Of a DNA stretch of 64,000 bases, positions 1 through 7,851 are shown one piece after another. The stretch's first letter is position 1. Every line of letters starts with the position of its first letter. This DNA is from Falsiroseomonas sp051859025. GTDB lineage: Bacteria; Pseudomonadota; Alphaproteobacteria; Acetobacterales; Acetobacteraceae. Made by a program: the position numbers and the translations under genes. The notes under the pieces are model-generated. The model was given only the letters and a program-made list of their open reading frames with translations, was not told the DNA's origin and searched no databases. The stretch lies in the NCBI RefSeq assembly GCF_051859025.1, contig NZ_JBHYGL010000040.1, positions 152,283-216,282 of the forward strand, given 5' to 3'.

Positions 1-1079
1 TGCACCTTGTCATAGGCATCCAGCACGGCGCCCTGGGCGTCCAGCGCCACCAGGCTGTTCCAGACGCGGGTCGGCCGCCCGTCCGGGGCGAATTCCGCGC
101 GGACGGACCCGGCCAGCAGCGTGGCGCCCGGGGGCAGGGGGGCCGTGGCCAGGCGGGCGGCGTTGGGATCGTTCGCCAGCAGGAAGGGGCTCGCCGTTTC
201 CGGCCAGATCACCAGGATGCGGCTGTCCGGCGCATCCCGCTGCGCGGCGCGCACGCCGGCCGCCGTCAGGTCGATATAGCGCTGGAAGATCGGGATGCGG
301 CTGTCTTCCCGCCACTTGGCCTCCTGCGCCACATTGCCTTGCACCAGCACCAGGGCGACGGGTTCGGGATCCGCCTCCTGCGGCACAAGGCGGGCCAGGC
401 CGAAGGCGGCGAGGGCGGCCACCGCCGCCAGGCTGCCCGCCGCGCCGCGGCCCCCCATCATCGGCGCCAGCACCACCAGCATGGTCACCAGGCCCAGCCC
501 ATGCACGCCGATCCAGGCGGCGGACTGGATGGGCAGCGCGCCGAAGGCCCAGACCGAGCCGATCAGGTTCCAGGGAAAGCCCGTGAACAGGATGCCCCGC
601 AGCATCTCCGCCGCCACCCAGGCGGAGGCGAAGGCCAGGATGCGCGGCCAGCCCGGCGCTGCCCACCGCGCCGCCAGTGCGGGGATCAGCGTGAAGCCGG
701 CCAGCGGGATGGCGAGGCCCGGCACCGCGAGCGGCACCAGCCACCAGTAGCGCTCGACCTCCGTCAGGATCGCGTTGGTCAGCCAGTGCAGGCCGGCGAC
801 GTGGAAGCCCCAGCCCCAGGCAAAGGCGAGAAGCGCGGCGCGCCGGGCGGATGGCGCTTCCATCGTCATGATGAAGAGGCCCGGCAGGGCCACCAGCAGC
901 ACCGGCACCGCATGGACCGGTGGCAGGGCCAGCGCCGCGAAGGCGCCGAGCCCGAAGGCGGTGGCCAGGGCCCGCCAGAAGCCGGGCCCGTCCAGCCGCC
1001 TTGTCAGCGCGGCGCGGAAGCGTGCCGGTGCGAGGCCCAGGCGAGCCACGCGGCCCGGCGCCGCTTCACGCCCCGGCAC
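1..1079 (-). CDS. lnt: Apolipoprotein N-acyltransferase, C-terminus cut by window edge
   Basis: Lnt is an inner-membrane enzyme that adds the third acyl chain to the N-terminal cysteine of lipoproteins. About 360 N-terminal residues are visible. Several hydrophobic segments come first, then the nitrilase-like domain. It contains WPETASPF, whose glutamate matches the family's catalytic Glu, and AYDKV, whose lysine matches the catalytic Lys, shortly before the gene leaves the window. The catalytic cysteine must lie outside. The start used is GTG at 1079, four bases after the secB stop, in the same direction; the exact start is uncertain because no strong ribosome site is seen. The family usually has 500-540 residues, so roughly two thirds is here. 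Tandem placement after secB suggests co-transcription. Confidence 0.9.
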   Translation of the reverse strand, partial: MPGREAAPGRVARLGLAPARFRAALTRRLDGPGFWRALATAFGLGAFAALALPPVHAVPVLLVALPGLFIMTMEAPSARRAALLAFAWGWGFHVAGLHWLTNAILTEVERYWWLVPLAVPGLAIPLAGFTLIPALAARWAAPGWPRILAFASAWVAAEMLRGILFTGFPWNLIGSVWAFGALPIQSAAWIGVHGLGLVTMLVVLAPMMGGRGAAGSLAAVAALAAFGLARLVPQEADPEPVALVLVQGNVAQEAKWREDSRIPIFQRYIDLTAAGVRAAQRDAPDSRILVIWPETASPFLLANDPNAARLATAPLPPGATLLAGSVRAEFAPDGRPTRVWNSLVALDAQGAVLDAYDKV

Positions 1080-1083
1080 CGGA

Positions 1084-1554
1084 TCAGGCCGTGCCGACCT
1101 GCTGGGCGTTCGGGCCGCGGCGGCTCTGCCACAGCGCGACGAAGTCGATCGGCGCCAGCAGCACCGGCGGGAAGCCGCCGTCGCGCGTCACATCCGCCAG
1201 GATGTTGCGGGCGAAGGGGAAGAGCAGGCGCGGGCATTCCACCAGCAGCACGGGCTCCAGGTGTTCCTGTGGCACGTTGATGGTGAAGACGCCGCAATAG
1301 GCGAGTTCGGCGATGAAGCAGGGTGTCTCCCCAACCTTCGCGTCGGCGCGGATCTGCAGGGAGACCTCATAGACATTGCCGCCGGATTCGACCGGCCGGG
1401 CCTGGACGTCGAGCGCCAGGTCGACCCGCGGCTGTTCCTTGAGGGAGACGAAGATCTCCGGCGCGCCAGGTACCTCGAAGGAGAGGTCCTTGGTGTACTG
1501 GATGTTGAGCTGGATCGGCATGGTGCCGTTCGGGTTGGCGGTCTGGTCTGACAT
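1084..1554 (-). CDS. secB: Protein-export chaperone SecB
   Basis: SecB is a cytoplasmic tetrameric chaperone that holds preproteins unfolded and hands them to SecA. The product has 156 residues, the usual length. It shows the family blocks QYTKDLSFE (19-27), the beta-sheet core with CGVF (87-90), and the C-terminal half with CPRLLFPFARN (107-117). The start ATG at 1554 gives MSDQ; another in-frame ATG two codons upstream is possible. lnt follows closely in the same direction. In alphaproteobacteria secB commonly lies near the replication origin beside a Tim44-domain gene and mltA, as it does here. Confidence 0.96.
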   Translation of the reverse strand: MSDQTANPNGTMPIQLNIQYTKDLSFEVPGAPEIFVSLKEQPRVDLALDVQARPVESGGNVYEVSLQIRADAKVGETPCFIAELAYCGVFTINVPQEHLEPVLLVECPRLLFPFARNILADVTRDGGFPPVLLAPIDFVALWQSRRGPNAQQVGTA

Positions 1555-1635
1555 GGGCATTCCGTCTGGTGCGGTGGCCGCCCGGCTAGCACGGGCGAGG
1601 GGGCGCGGCCAGTCGGGGGCGCTGTCCCCCCGCAC

Positions 1636-1785
1636 CTGTGGTTGCCCGCAGGGGGGCGCTGCCCCCCTGCACCCCCCGGCAGGGTCCAACCGGACCCTGC
1701 ACCGGGAGGTTTTTGGTCTGATGATGGTCCAGGGGGGTCTCCCCCCTGGCAAGGGGGTCCGGGGGAACGGCGTTCCCCCGGAATC
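1636..1785. repeat. Mosaic GC-rich hairpin repeat, copy 1
   Basis: Four near-perfect hairpins, mostly with 3-base loops, lie in a row: GCAGGGGGGC/GCCCCCCTGC (1648-1670), AGGGTCC/GGACCCT (1681-1698), CCAGGGGGG/CCCCCCTGG (1729-1749) and GGGGGAAC/GTTCCCCC (1761-1779). Similar modules recur at 3404-3464, 53811-53905 and 54960-55064. It fills most of the 457-base gap between secB and the next gene. The layout resembles REP/BIME-type elements; no TnpA-REP transposase gene is in the window. Confidence 0.75.
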
Positions 1786-1884
1786 AAGGCCGCACCCTCC
1801 CCAAGACACTGGCTTTCCCGAGTCTATTCCCGTTATGTTCCTGAAGCCACCACCCCCACCGCGTCAGCACGCCGCGAAATGGGT

Positions 1885-2010
1885 GCTAAAGGTGCTAAAA
1901 GGGCTAAACGCCCTTTAGCGATCGCGCAGAAATCCTTCGCGATCAGTGGCTTGCGGAAATCGCCCAGGCCGGCCCTCAACTATTGAGGTGCTCAAGGCGC
2001 TAAAAGGGCC
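1885..2010. repeat. AT-richer GTGCTAAA repeat with two inverted repeats
   Basis: The stretch contains GTGCTAAAGGTGCTAAAAGG followed by GCTAAA, then an inverted repeat GCTAAAAGGGC/GCCCTTTAGC, then a second one GATCGCG/CGCGATC spaced 11 bases (about 1920-1944), and a further GGCGCTAAAAGGGCC near 1997. The same GTGCTAAAA motif returns in reverse complement at 52675-52715. Low GC for this genome. It sits at the 3' end of the histidine phosphatase gene and might act in termination, but it lacks a U-tract. Confidence 0.55.
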
Positions 2011-2011
2011 T

Positions 2012-2569
2012 TCAGTGGTGCTTCCAGCTGACCTCGGTCAGCGCGGGCTCGGTCGGATCGACGCGCCGCCAGGTGCCGTTGCCGACGCTCTGGCCCGTCA
2101 TCGCCAGGATGAAGCCCCAATGGGCCACCACCACCGTGGTCCGCCAATCCGGCAGGGCCGACATCTCACCCCGGAACAGCGCGGCCCGCGCCAGCACCTG
2201 GTCCGCGGGTTCCTCCACCGCCGGCCACCACACTTCCTCGATATGGGCCAGGTCGAGGGTCGGCCATTCCGCCCGCAGCGCGGTGGCGGGGCTGCCGATG
2301 TCGCAGGTGAAGGCGTAGCGTTCGCGCACCAGCGAATTGACCAGCACCGAAAGGCCCAGCCGCTTCGCCAGCGGCGCCGCCGTCTGCAGCGCCCGCGTAT
2401 AGGGGGAAGCAATGATCCGCGTGATACCTTCACCTGCCAGGGCCTCCGCCGCCTGCTCCGCCTGTTCATGGCCGAGGGGGGTCAGGCGGGGGTCCTGGAT
2501 GCCGGGGTCGCGGCGGGTCGCGCTGAAATGCAGGTTGAATTCGCTCTGGCCGTGGCGGAGCAGGATCAT
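2012..2569 (-). CDS. Histidine phosphatase family protein (phosphoglycerate mutase-like)
   Basis: This 185-residue protein belongs to the branch-1 histidine phosphatases. The catalytic motif LLRHGQSEFN lies at residues 3-12, with His6 as the expected phospho-acceptor. SPYTRALQTA (55-64) is the usual second block, and VVAHWGF (147-153) carries the second catalytic histidine. The substrate cannot be read from sequence; such proteins act on sugar phosphates, nucleotides or phosphoproteins. The ATG at 2569 is chosen because MILLRHG is the typical family N-terminus. It is transcribed away from the Tim44-domain gene, with a 144-base divergent gap. Confidence 0.85.
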   Translation of the reverse strand: MILLRHGQSEFNLHFSATRRDPGIQDPRLTPLGHEQAEQAAEALAGEGITRIIASPYTRALQTAAPLAKRLGLSVLVNSLVRERYAFTCDIGSPATALRAEWPTLDLAHIEEVWWPAVEEPADQVLARAALFRGEMSALPDWRTTVVVAHWGFILAMTGQSVGNGTWRRVDPTEPALTEVSWKHH

Positions 2570-2713
2570 GGGCGGCGGCTCCCGGTTGGCGGCTTGGGCG
2601 GTGGGGCGGCGATAGCGGGGGCCGATACGCGGCGCAATCGCGGCCAAACCGGCCATGGGGCGTTGCGGGTGGCCCTGGCCGGCCTTAAGTGAGTGAAGAA
2701 TGAGGAGTTGGCA

Positions 2714-3397
2714 ATGTCCGGCGGCTTTCCTGTCGATCTGATCCTGTTCGCCATGATCGCGGCCTTCCTGGTCCTGCGCCTGCGCAGCGTCCTGGGCCGC
2801 CGCACCGGCTTCGAACGGCCGCCGCGGGAAGACGGCAAGGGCTATGACCCGCGCGGCCCGCGCCCCGTGGACAATGACCAGCCGCAGCTGCCGCCCGCGA
2901 CGGTTTCCACCGCGAGCCAGGCCCGCGTCTCCGTCCCCGATCCGCGCAGCCCCGTGGGCCAGGCGCTGATGCGCATCCGCGGCGTCGATCCGGGCTTCGA
3001 GCCGAATGCCTTCCTGGCGGGGGCGGAGGGTGCCTTCCGCATGATCGTGGACGCCTTCGCCCGCGGCGATCGCCAGACGCTGCGCGCCCTGCTCTCCGAC
3101 GACACCTATGCGGGGTTCGAGGGTGAGATCACCCGCCGCGAGGGTGAGGGCGAGACCCAGCGCAGCGAGGTCCGCGCCATGCAGGACATGGCGATCGAGG
3201 CCGCCGATCTGCGCGGCACCGTCGCCGATGTCACCGTCCGCTTCGTCAGCGACCAGGTGAACCTGACCACCGCGCGGGATGGCAGCATCGCCGCCGGGGC
3301 GGAGGCGGTGACGGAGCTGACCGATGTCTGGACCTTCCAGCGCGACCTGAAGAACCCCGACCCCACCTGGCGCCTGGTTGCGACGCAAAGCGTCTAA
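2714..3397 (+). CDS. Tim44/TimA-domain protein, membrane anchored
   Basis: The product has 227 residues. One N-terminal hydrophobic segment (about residues 5-20) is followed by a basic Pro-rich linker and a C-terminal Tim44-like domain (about 85-225) with the block GAEGAFRMIVDAFARGD and a C-terminal TDVWTFQRD. In alphaproteobacteria such proteins are inner-membrane proteins related to the mitochondrial import motor subunit Tim44. The ATG at 2714 is preferred over an upstream GTG at 2693 because GAGGAG stands just upstream of it. The location between secB and mltA is the conserved alphaproteobacterial arrangement. The stop is followed almost at once by the repeat that opens mltA. Confidence 0.85.
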   Translation: MSGGFPVDLILFAMIAAFLVLRLRSVLGRRTGFERPPREDGKGYDPRGPRPVDNDQPQLPPATVSTASQARVSVPDPRSPVGQALMRIRGVDPGFEPNAFLAGAEGAFRMIVDAFARGDRQTLRALLSDDTYAGFEGEITRREGEGETQRSEVRAMQDMAIEAADLRGTVADVTVRFVSDQVNLTTARDGSIAAGAEAVTELTDVWTFQRDLKNPDPTWRLVATQSV

Positions 3398-3398
3398 G

Positions 3399-4559
3399 TT
3401 GACGACGGTCCAGGGGGGTCTCCCCCCTGGCGGTAGGGTTCCGGGGAAGGCAGCGCCTTCCCTGGTCGCCCTGTCCCTGGCGCTCGCCGCCTGCACCCAG
3501 CCCTTCCCGCATCCCGTCCCCTTCACGGACCTGCCCGGCTGGCAGTCCGACCGCGTGGCGCAGGCCATCCCCGCCTTCCGCGAAAGCTGCGCCGTCATCG
3601 CCCGCATGCCCGCGGATCGCGCCTTGGGTGGCGATGGCCCGCTGGCGCGCGATGCCAGGGATTTCGCCCCCGCCTGCGCCGCCGCCGCTTCCCTTCCGCC
3701 GGATGATGAACAGGCGGCCCGCGCCTTCCTGACGCGCCACTTCACCCCCTGGGCGGTGGGGGAGGGCACGCTGACCGGCTATTTCGAGCCCGAGCTCCGC
3801 GGCAGCCCGGTGCCAACGCCCACGTTGTCCACGCCGCTGCTGGCACGCCCGCCGGCGCTGGTGGAGGTCGATCTCGGCGCCTTCGCGCCCGACCTCCGCG
3901 GCCGCCGCACGGCCGGGCTTGTGAGGGAGGGCAGGCTGCATCCCTTCCCCGACCGGGCCGCCATCGCCGGCGGCGCCTTGGCCGGGCAGGGCCTGGAACT
4001 GGCCTGGGTGGACCCGGTGGATGCCTTCTTCCTGCACATCCAGGGCTCCGGCCGCGTCGCCTTGCCCGATGGCCGGGTGCTGCGCCTGGGCTATGCCGCC
4101 CAGAACGGCCACGCCTATGTCGCCATCGGCCGCTTCCTGATCGAGAGCGGCGCCGTGAGCCGGGAGGCCATGTCCATGCAGGCGATCCGGGACTGGCTGC
4201 GCGCCACCCCGCCCGGGGAGGCTGCTGCCCTGATGGCCCGCAACCCCAGCTACATCTTCTTCCGCGAACTGGCCGGCCTGGCGCCCGGGAAGGGCCCTCT
4301 CGGCGCCCTGGGCGCCCCCCTGACGCCCGGGCGGTCCATCGCCGTGGATCGCACCCAGACGCCGCTGGGGACGCCCGTCTGGGTCTCGGGACAGGGTGTG
4401 GAGCGGCTGGCGGTGGCGCAGGATACCGGCGGCGCCATCCGCGGCGCCGCGCGGGCCGATTTCTTCACGGGCTGGGGCGATGCGGCGGCCGAGGCTGCGG
4501 GGCCGATGCGCGACCCCGCCCGCCTGTTTGTCCTGCTGCCGCCCGCTTCACCCCCCTGA
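3399..4559 (+). CDS. mltA: Membrane-bound lytic murein transglycosylase A
   Basis: MltA is an outer-membrane lipoprotein that cleaves peptidoglycan glycan strands, leaving 1,6-anhydro ends. A lipobox LAAC follows the hydrophobic stretch LVALSLALAAC. The MltA domain covers most of the chain, with LTGYFEPELRGS and FFLHIQGSGR, and the C-terminal 3D domain has the QDTGGAIRG block and a later Asp in FFTGWGD. The start is unusual: no ATG or GTG lies near the signal peptide. The nearest in-frame starts are TTG at 3399 or TTG at 3378, so about 20 residues before the signal peptide come from the hairpin repeat at 3404-3464. The 3' end overlaps the hemE stop by 12 bases, tail to tail. Confidence 0.9.
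   Translation: MTTVQGGLPPGGRVPGKAAPSLVALSLALAACTQPFPHPVPFTDLPGWQSDRVAQAIPAFRESCAVIARMPADRALGGDGPLARDARDFAPACAAAASLPPDDEQAARAFLTRHFTPWAVGEGTLTGYFEPELRGSPVPTPTLSTPLLARPPALVEVDLGAFAPDLRGRRTAGLVREGRLHPFPDRAAIAGGALAGQGLELAWVDPVDAFFLHIQGSGRVALPDGRVLRLGYAAQNGHAYVAIGRFLIESGAVSREAMSMQAIRDWLRATPPGEAAALMARNPSYIFFRELAGLAPGKGPLGALGAPLTPGRSIAVDRTQTPLGTPVWVSGQGVERLAVAQDTGGAIRGAARADFFTGWGDAAAEAAGPMRDPARLFVLLPPASPP
3404..3464 (+). repeat. Mosaic hairpin repeat, copy 2, inside the mltA 5' coding end
   Basis: Two modules are present: CCAGGGGGG/CCCCCCTGG with loop TCT (3410-3430) and GGGAAGGC/GCCTTCCC with loop AGC (3444-3462). The first is identical to the hairpin at 1729-1749. The repeat is read through in frame as the start of MltA. 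Confidence 0.75.
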
Positions 4560-5615
4560 ACGCACGATACGGACCAGCTGGGCGACGTTCTCCGGCGGCG
4601 TGATCTTCTCGATCCCGTGGCCCAGGTTGAACACGAAGGGCCGGCCGCGCATCGCCGCCATGATCTGCCTCGCCTCCGCCTCCAGCGCCGCGCCGCCGGC
4701 GATCAGCGCCAGCGGATCGAGGTTGCCCTGCAGCCCGACATTGGCCGGCACCGCGGTGGCCGCGAAGCGCGGGTCCATGGCGGTGTCCATCGCCACCGTG
4801 TTCACGCCCGTGCGCTGCGCGTATTCGCCGATCAGCGGCCCCGCCAGGCGCGGGAAGCCGATGATGGGGATGGAGGGATGCGCCTTCTTCAGCGCCCGCA
4901 CGATGGTCGCGGTGGGTTCGATCACCCAGCGGCGGAACTGGCTGGGGGGCAGCATGCCGGCCCAGCTGTCGAACAGCATCAGCACCTCGGCCCCCGCCTC
5001 CGCCTGCGCCAGCAGGTAGTCGATGGTGGCATCGACCAGGGTGCGGATCAGCCGGCCGAACAGGGCCGGGTCGTTGAAGGCCATGCCGCGGGCGGTGTGG
5101 AAATCCTTCGACCCATGCCCCTCCACCATGTAGCAGGCCACCGTGAAGGGGCTGCCGGCGAAGCCGATGAGCGTGACCTTGTTTGCATGCTGGTCGAGCG
5201 CCGCGCGGGTCAGGCGCACCGTCTCGAAGATCGGCGCGGCGCGTTCGCGCACCTTGTCCAGTTCGAGGGCGGCGACACCGGCGCTGTCCCGGATCGGGTC
5301 CAGGACCGGCCCCTCCCCTTCCGCAAAGCGCAGCCCCTGGCCCATGGCCCAGGGCACCATCAGGATGTCGGAGAACAGGATGGCGCCGTCCATGCCGTAG
5401 CGGCGGATGGGCTGCAGCGTGACCTCCGCCGCCATCTCCGGCGTGGTGCAGAGGTTGATGAAGCCGCCGGCCTTGGCGCGCACCTCCCGGTATTCCGGCA
5501 GGTAGCGCCCAGCCTGGCGCATCAGCCACATCGGCGGCGGCCACACCGCTTCGCCGGACACTGCCCGCAGCAGGGGCTTGTTCTCGCCCGTCGCCGCTCC
5601 CGCCTCAACCGTCAA
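4548..5615 (-). CDS. hemE: Uroporphyrinogen decarboxylase
   Basis: HemE decarboxylates the four acetate side chains of uroporphyrinogen III to give coproporphyrinogen III in haem synthesis. The first signature WLMRQAGRYLPEYR spans about residues 30-43, and FSDILMVPWAMG (81-92) holds the conserved catalytic Asp. GFAGSPFTVACYMVEG is the second typical block. The start is taken as TTG at 5615 because GGGAGGC stands 6-8 bases upstream and the length (355 residues) fits the family; ATG at 5678 is possible but has no ribosome site. It borders the putative origin, an arrangement known from Caulobacter and Rickettsia. Confidence 0.95.
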   Translation of the reverse strand: MTVEAGAATGENKPLLRAVSGEAVWPPPMWLMRQAGRYLPEYREVRAKAGGFINLCTTPEMAAEVTLQPIRRYGMDGAILFSDILMVPWAMGQGLRFAEGEGPVLDPIRDSAGVAALELDKVRERAAPIFETVRLTRAALDQHANKVTLIGFAGSPFTVACYMVEGHGSKDFHTARGMAFNDPALFGRLIRTLVDATIDYLLAQAEAGAEVLMLFDSWAGMLPPSQFRRWVIEPTATIVRALKKAHPSIPIIGFPRLAGPLIGEYAQRTGVNTVAMDTAMDPRFAATAVPANVGLQGNLDPLALIAGGAALEAEARQIMAAMRGRPFVFNLGHGIEKITPPENVAQLVRIVRSGG

Positions 5616-5678
5616 CCCAGCCTCCCTCGATCCATGCCCGCATCCTGCCCGATGGCGCGGCTTACGGCGACCCATCAA

Positions 5679-5993
5679 GACAAGAAGAAAGAATCCTTAG
5701 ATGTAGGGGTAGGTGTAGGGGGGTGTGGACGATGTGGATTACCGGTCCCGCCGCTTTCATCCACAGCGCTGTCCACGTGAGCTTCAATGGCCAAGTCCTT
5801 GTCGGAGTTCGGCAATCCGGACGATCCCCACCGGCATGAGGGACCCTCGGGGATTCCCCCCGTGTACCGCGGGATGCGCGGTTCTCCCCACTCGCCCCCG
5901 CTTCGGGCTTGACCGGCCGGGGTTTTCCCCGCCATCCCCGTTATCCCCGCTTTTCTCCTCAGGCCCCTTCACCGGGTCCAGGCACGGAACCGC
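5679..5993. other. Putative chromosomal replication origin (oriC)
   Basis: This 315-base gene-free gap lies between hemE and ppsR, which diverge from it. The hemE-side edge is purine/AT-rich for this genome (5677-5710). DnaA-box-like 9-mers follow: TAATCCACA (minus strand, 5733-5741), TCATCCACA (5757-5765), CTGTCCACG (5769-5777), and on the ppsR side TTTTCCCCG (5923-5931) and TTATCCCCG (5941-5949). The first two match TTATCCACA at 8 of 9 positions. In Caulobacter and Rickettsia the origin lies between hemE and an RP001-type gene, which supports the call; parABS 25-30 kb away agrees. No replication data are available here. Confidence 0.7.
5722..5777. promoter_or_regulatory. Cluster of DnaA-box-like sites
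   Basis: Four TCCACA-type cores in 56 bases: GTGTGGAC (5723-5730) and TGTGGATTA (5733-5741) on one strand, TCATCCACA (5757-5765) and CTGTCCACG (5769-5777) on the other. The face-to-face arrangement with short spacing is typical of initiator-binding clusters. Confidence 0.55.
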
Positions 5994-6887
5994 ATGCCGA
6001 TCCGCTCGACGAACCTGCACCTGGTCTCGGACAGCACGGGGGAGACGCTGAACTCCATCGCCCGCGCCACGCTGTCCCGCTTCGACGACCCGCATGTGGT
6101 CCACCACCGCTGGTCCCTCATCCGCTCCCGCCTCCAGCTTGACCGCGTGCTGGATGGCATCGAATCCGAACCCGGCCCGGTGCTCTTTACCCTGGTGGAT
6201 CGCAGCCTTCGCCTGGCGCTGGAGGAGCATTGCCGGCGCCTGCACCTGGAATGCCTCTCGCCGCTCGAGCCGGTGATGGAATTGCTGCAGAACGCGCTGG
6301 GGGAGCGTGCGCGGGAGAAGCGCGGCGCCCAGCATGTGATGGATGCCGACTATTTCCGCCGGATCGACGCCATGCACTACGTGCTGGCGCATGATGACGG
6401 CCAGGGCACGGCGGGCATCGCGGAGGCCGATGTCTGCATCGTCGGCGTATCCCGTTCCTCCAAGACGCCGACCTGCTTCTACCTGGCCAATCGCGGCATC
6501 AAGGCCGCCAATGTCCCCCTGGTGCCGGGCGCCCCCCTGCCGCCGGAGCTGGAGACCGCCCCCTGCCCCGTGGTCGGCCTGCACATCGAGACCAATGCGC
6601 TCATCGAAATCAGGCGCCACCGCCTGAAGCTGATCGGCGCCCATGGCGTGCACCACGACACCACGGATTACGTGGACCATGAGGCGGTGAAGGCCGAGAT
6701 CCAGGCCGCACGGCGCCTCTGCACCACCCATGGCTGGCCGGTGATCGACGTGACCCGGCGCTCCATCGAGGAAACCGCCGCGACCGTCCTGCAGCTGATG
6801 GAAGCCTGGCACGCCCGCCGCGGCCGCGCCGCCGCGCCGCCCCAGCCGGAGGACCCGGCCGCCGGCATCCTGAAGGCCGGCGCGTGA
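5994..6887 (+). CDS. ppsR: Kinase/pyrophosphorylase regulating PEP synthase or PPDK (DUF299)
   Basis: Members of this family switch PEP synthase or pyruvate phosphate dikinase off by ADP-dependent threonine phosphorylation and on by phosphate-dependent dephosphorylation. The 297-residue product starts with HLVSDSTGET (9-18) and carries the P-loop-like motif GVSRSSKTPT at 151-160, both diagnostic. Which dikinase it controls cannot be told, as neither is in the window. The gene is the first on the right side of the putative origin, equivalent to RP001 of Rickettsia. The last four bases overlap the start of maf, so the two are likely translated together. Confidence 0.93.
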   Translation: MPIRSTNLHLVSDSTGETLNSIARATLSRFDDPHVVHHRWSLIRSRLQLDRVLDGIESEPGPVLFTLVDRSLRLALEEHCRRLHLECLSPLEPVMELLQNALGERAREKRGAQHVMDADYFRRIDAMHYVLAHDDGQGTAGIAEADVCIVGVSRSSKTPTCFYLANRGIKAANVPLVPGAPLPPELETAPCPVVGLHIETNALIEIRRHRLKLIGAHGVHHDTTDYVDHEAVKAEIQAARRLCTTHGWPVIDVTRRSIEETAATVLQLMEAWHARRGRAAAPPQPEDPAAGILKAGA

Positions 6888-7507
6888 TCCAGTCCGAGAC
6901 GCCCGCGCTGGTCCTGGCCAGTTCCTCCGCCAGCCGCCGCGCCATGCTGGAAGGGGCGGGCCTGCGGTTCGAGGCGATCGCCGCCGCGGTGGATGAAGGC
7001 GCCATCAAGGAATCCGCCCAGGCCGAGGGCATCCCCCCCGCCGAGGCCGCCCTCATGCTGGCCGATGCCAAGGCGATGCGCATCGCGGCGCGGCGGCCGG
7101 AGGCGCTTGTGATCGGCGGCGACCAGCTGCTGACCTGCATCATCGACGGCAAGGTCCACTGGTTCGACAAGCCCGTGGGGCTGGATGGCGCGCGCCAGCA
7201 CCTCCGCACCCTCCGCGGCCTGCGGCATGAACTGGTGACGGCGACCGTCGCCTGGCGGGGCGGGGAGCGCATCTGGCAGGATGTCTCCACGCCGCGGCTG
7301 ACCATGCGCGACGTCTCCGATCAGTTCATCGAGGATTACCTGGCGCTGGAGGGGGAGATCCTCTGTTCCAGCGTCGGCGCCTATCGGGTGGAGGGGCCGG
7401 GCATCCAGCTCTTCAACCGGATCGAGGGCGAGCACAGCGCCATCCTCGGCCTGCCTTTGCTGCCGCTGCTGCGCTTCCTGCGGCAGCACGCGGTGCTGGC
7501 GGCCTAA
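6884..7507 (+). CDS. maf: Maf family nucleoside triphosphate pyrophosphatase
   Basis: Maf proteins hydrolyse non-canonical or modified nucleotides such as dTTP/UTP or 7-methyl-GTP to monophosphates. The 207-residue protein opens with LASSSASRRAML (11-22), the family's nucleotide-binding loop, followed by GGDQLL and FDKP blocks. The GGDQ and the FDKP sequences resemble the YceF-type subfamily, but the substrate is not certain. The start GTG at 6884 overlaps the ppsR end by four bases. The 3' end overlaps the stop of the convergent DUF486 gene by four bases. Confidence 0.9.
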   Translation: MIQSETPALVLASSSASRRAMLEGAGLRFEAIAAAVDEGAIKESAQAEGIPPAEAALMLADAKAMRIAARRPEALVIGGDQLLTCIIDGKVHWFDKPVGLDGARQHLRTLRGLRHELVTATVAWRGGERIWQDVSTPRLTMRDVSDQFIEDYLALEGEILCSSVGAYRVEGPGIQLFNRIEGEHSAILGLPLLPLLRFLRQHAVLAA

Positions 7508-7851
7508 TCGCCGACGGGCAGGAAGATGAAGACCACCGCCGCCACCAGGCAGAGCCCGGCGGCCACGAAATTCCAGCGGATGGCCTCGCCCAGGAAGGTC
7601 ACGCTGAAGACGGCGAAGACGGCCAGGGTGATCACCTCCTGCATCACCTTCAGCTGCTGGCCGGTGAAGGTGCCATAGCCCCAGCGATTGGCCGGCACGG
7701 CCAGGCAATACTCGAAGAAGGCGATCCCCCAGCTCACCAGGATCGCGACCCATAGCGGCCATGACGGCGCCTTCAGGTGGCCGTACCAGGCGAAGATCAT
7801 CACTACATTGGAGAAGACCAGCAGGATGGGCGTCAGCCAGAGGGCGCTCAT
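7504..7851 (-). CDS. DMT-family membrane protein, DUF486
   Basis: This 115-residue protein has four predicted membrane helices (roughly residues 5-22, 30-48, 68-86, 92-112). It carries the DUF486 signatures FAWYGHLK (19-26), GIAFFEYCLAVPANR (42-56) and QEVITLAVF. The family belongs to the drug/metabolite transporter superfamily; the substrate is unknown. ATG at 7851 overlaps the upstream permease stop by four bases, which points to translational coupling. Confidence 0.85.
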   Translation of the reverse strand: MSALWLTPILLVFSNVVMIFAWYGHLKAPSWPLWVAILVSWGIAFFEYCLAVPANRWGYGTFTGQQLKVMQEVITLAVFAVFSVTFLGEAIRWNFVAAGLCLVAAVVFIFLPVGD

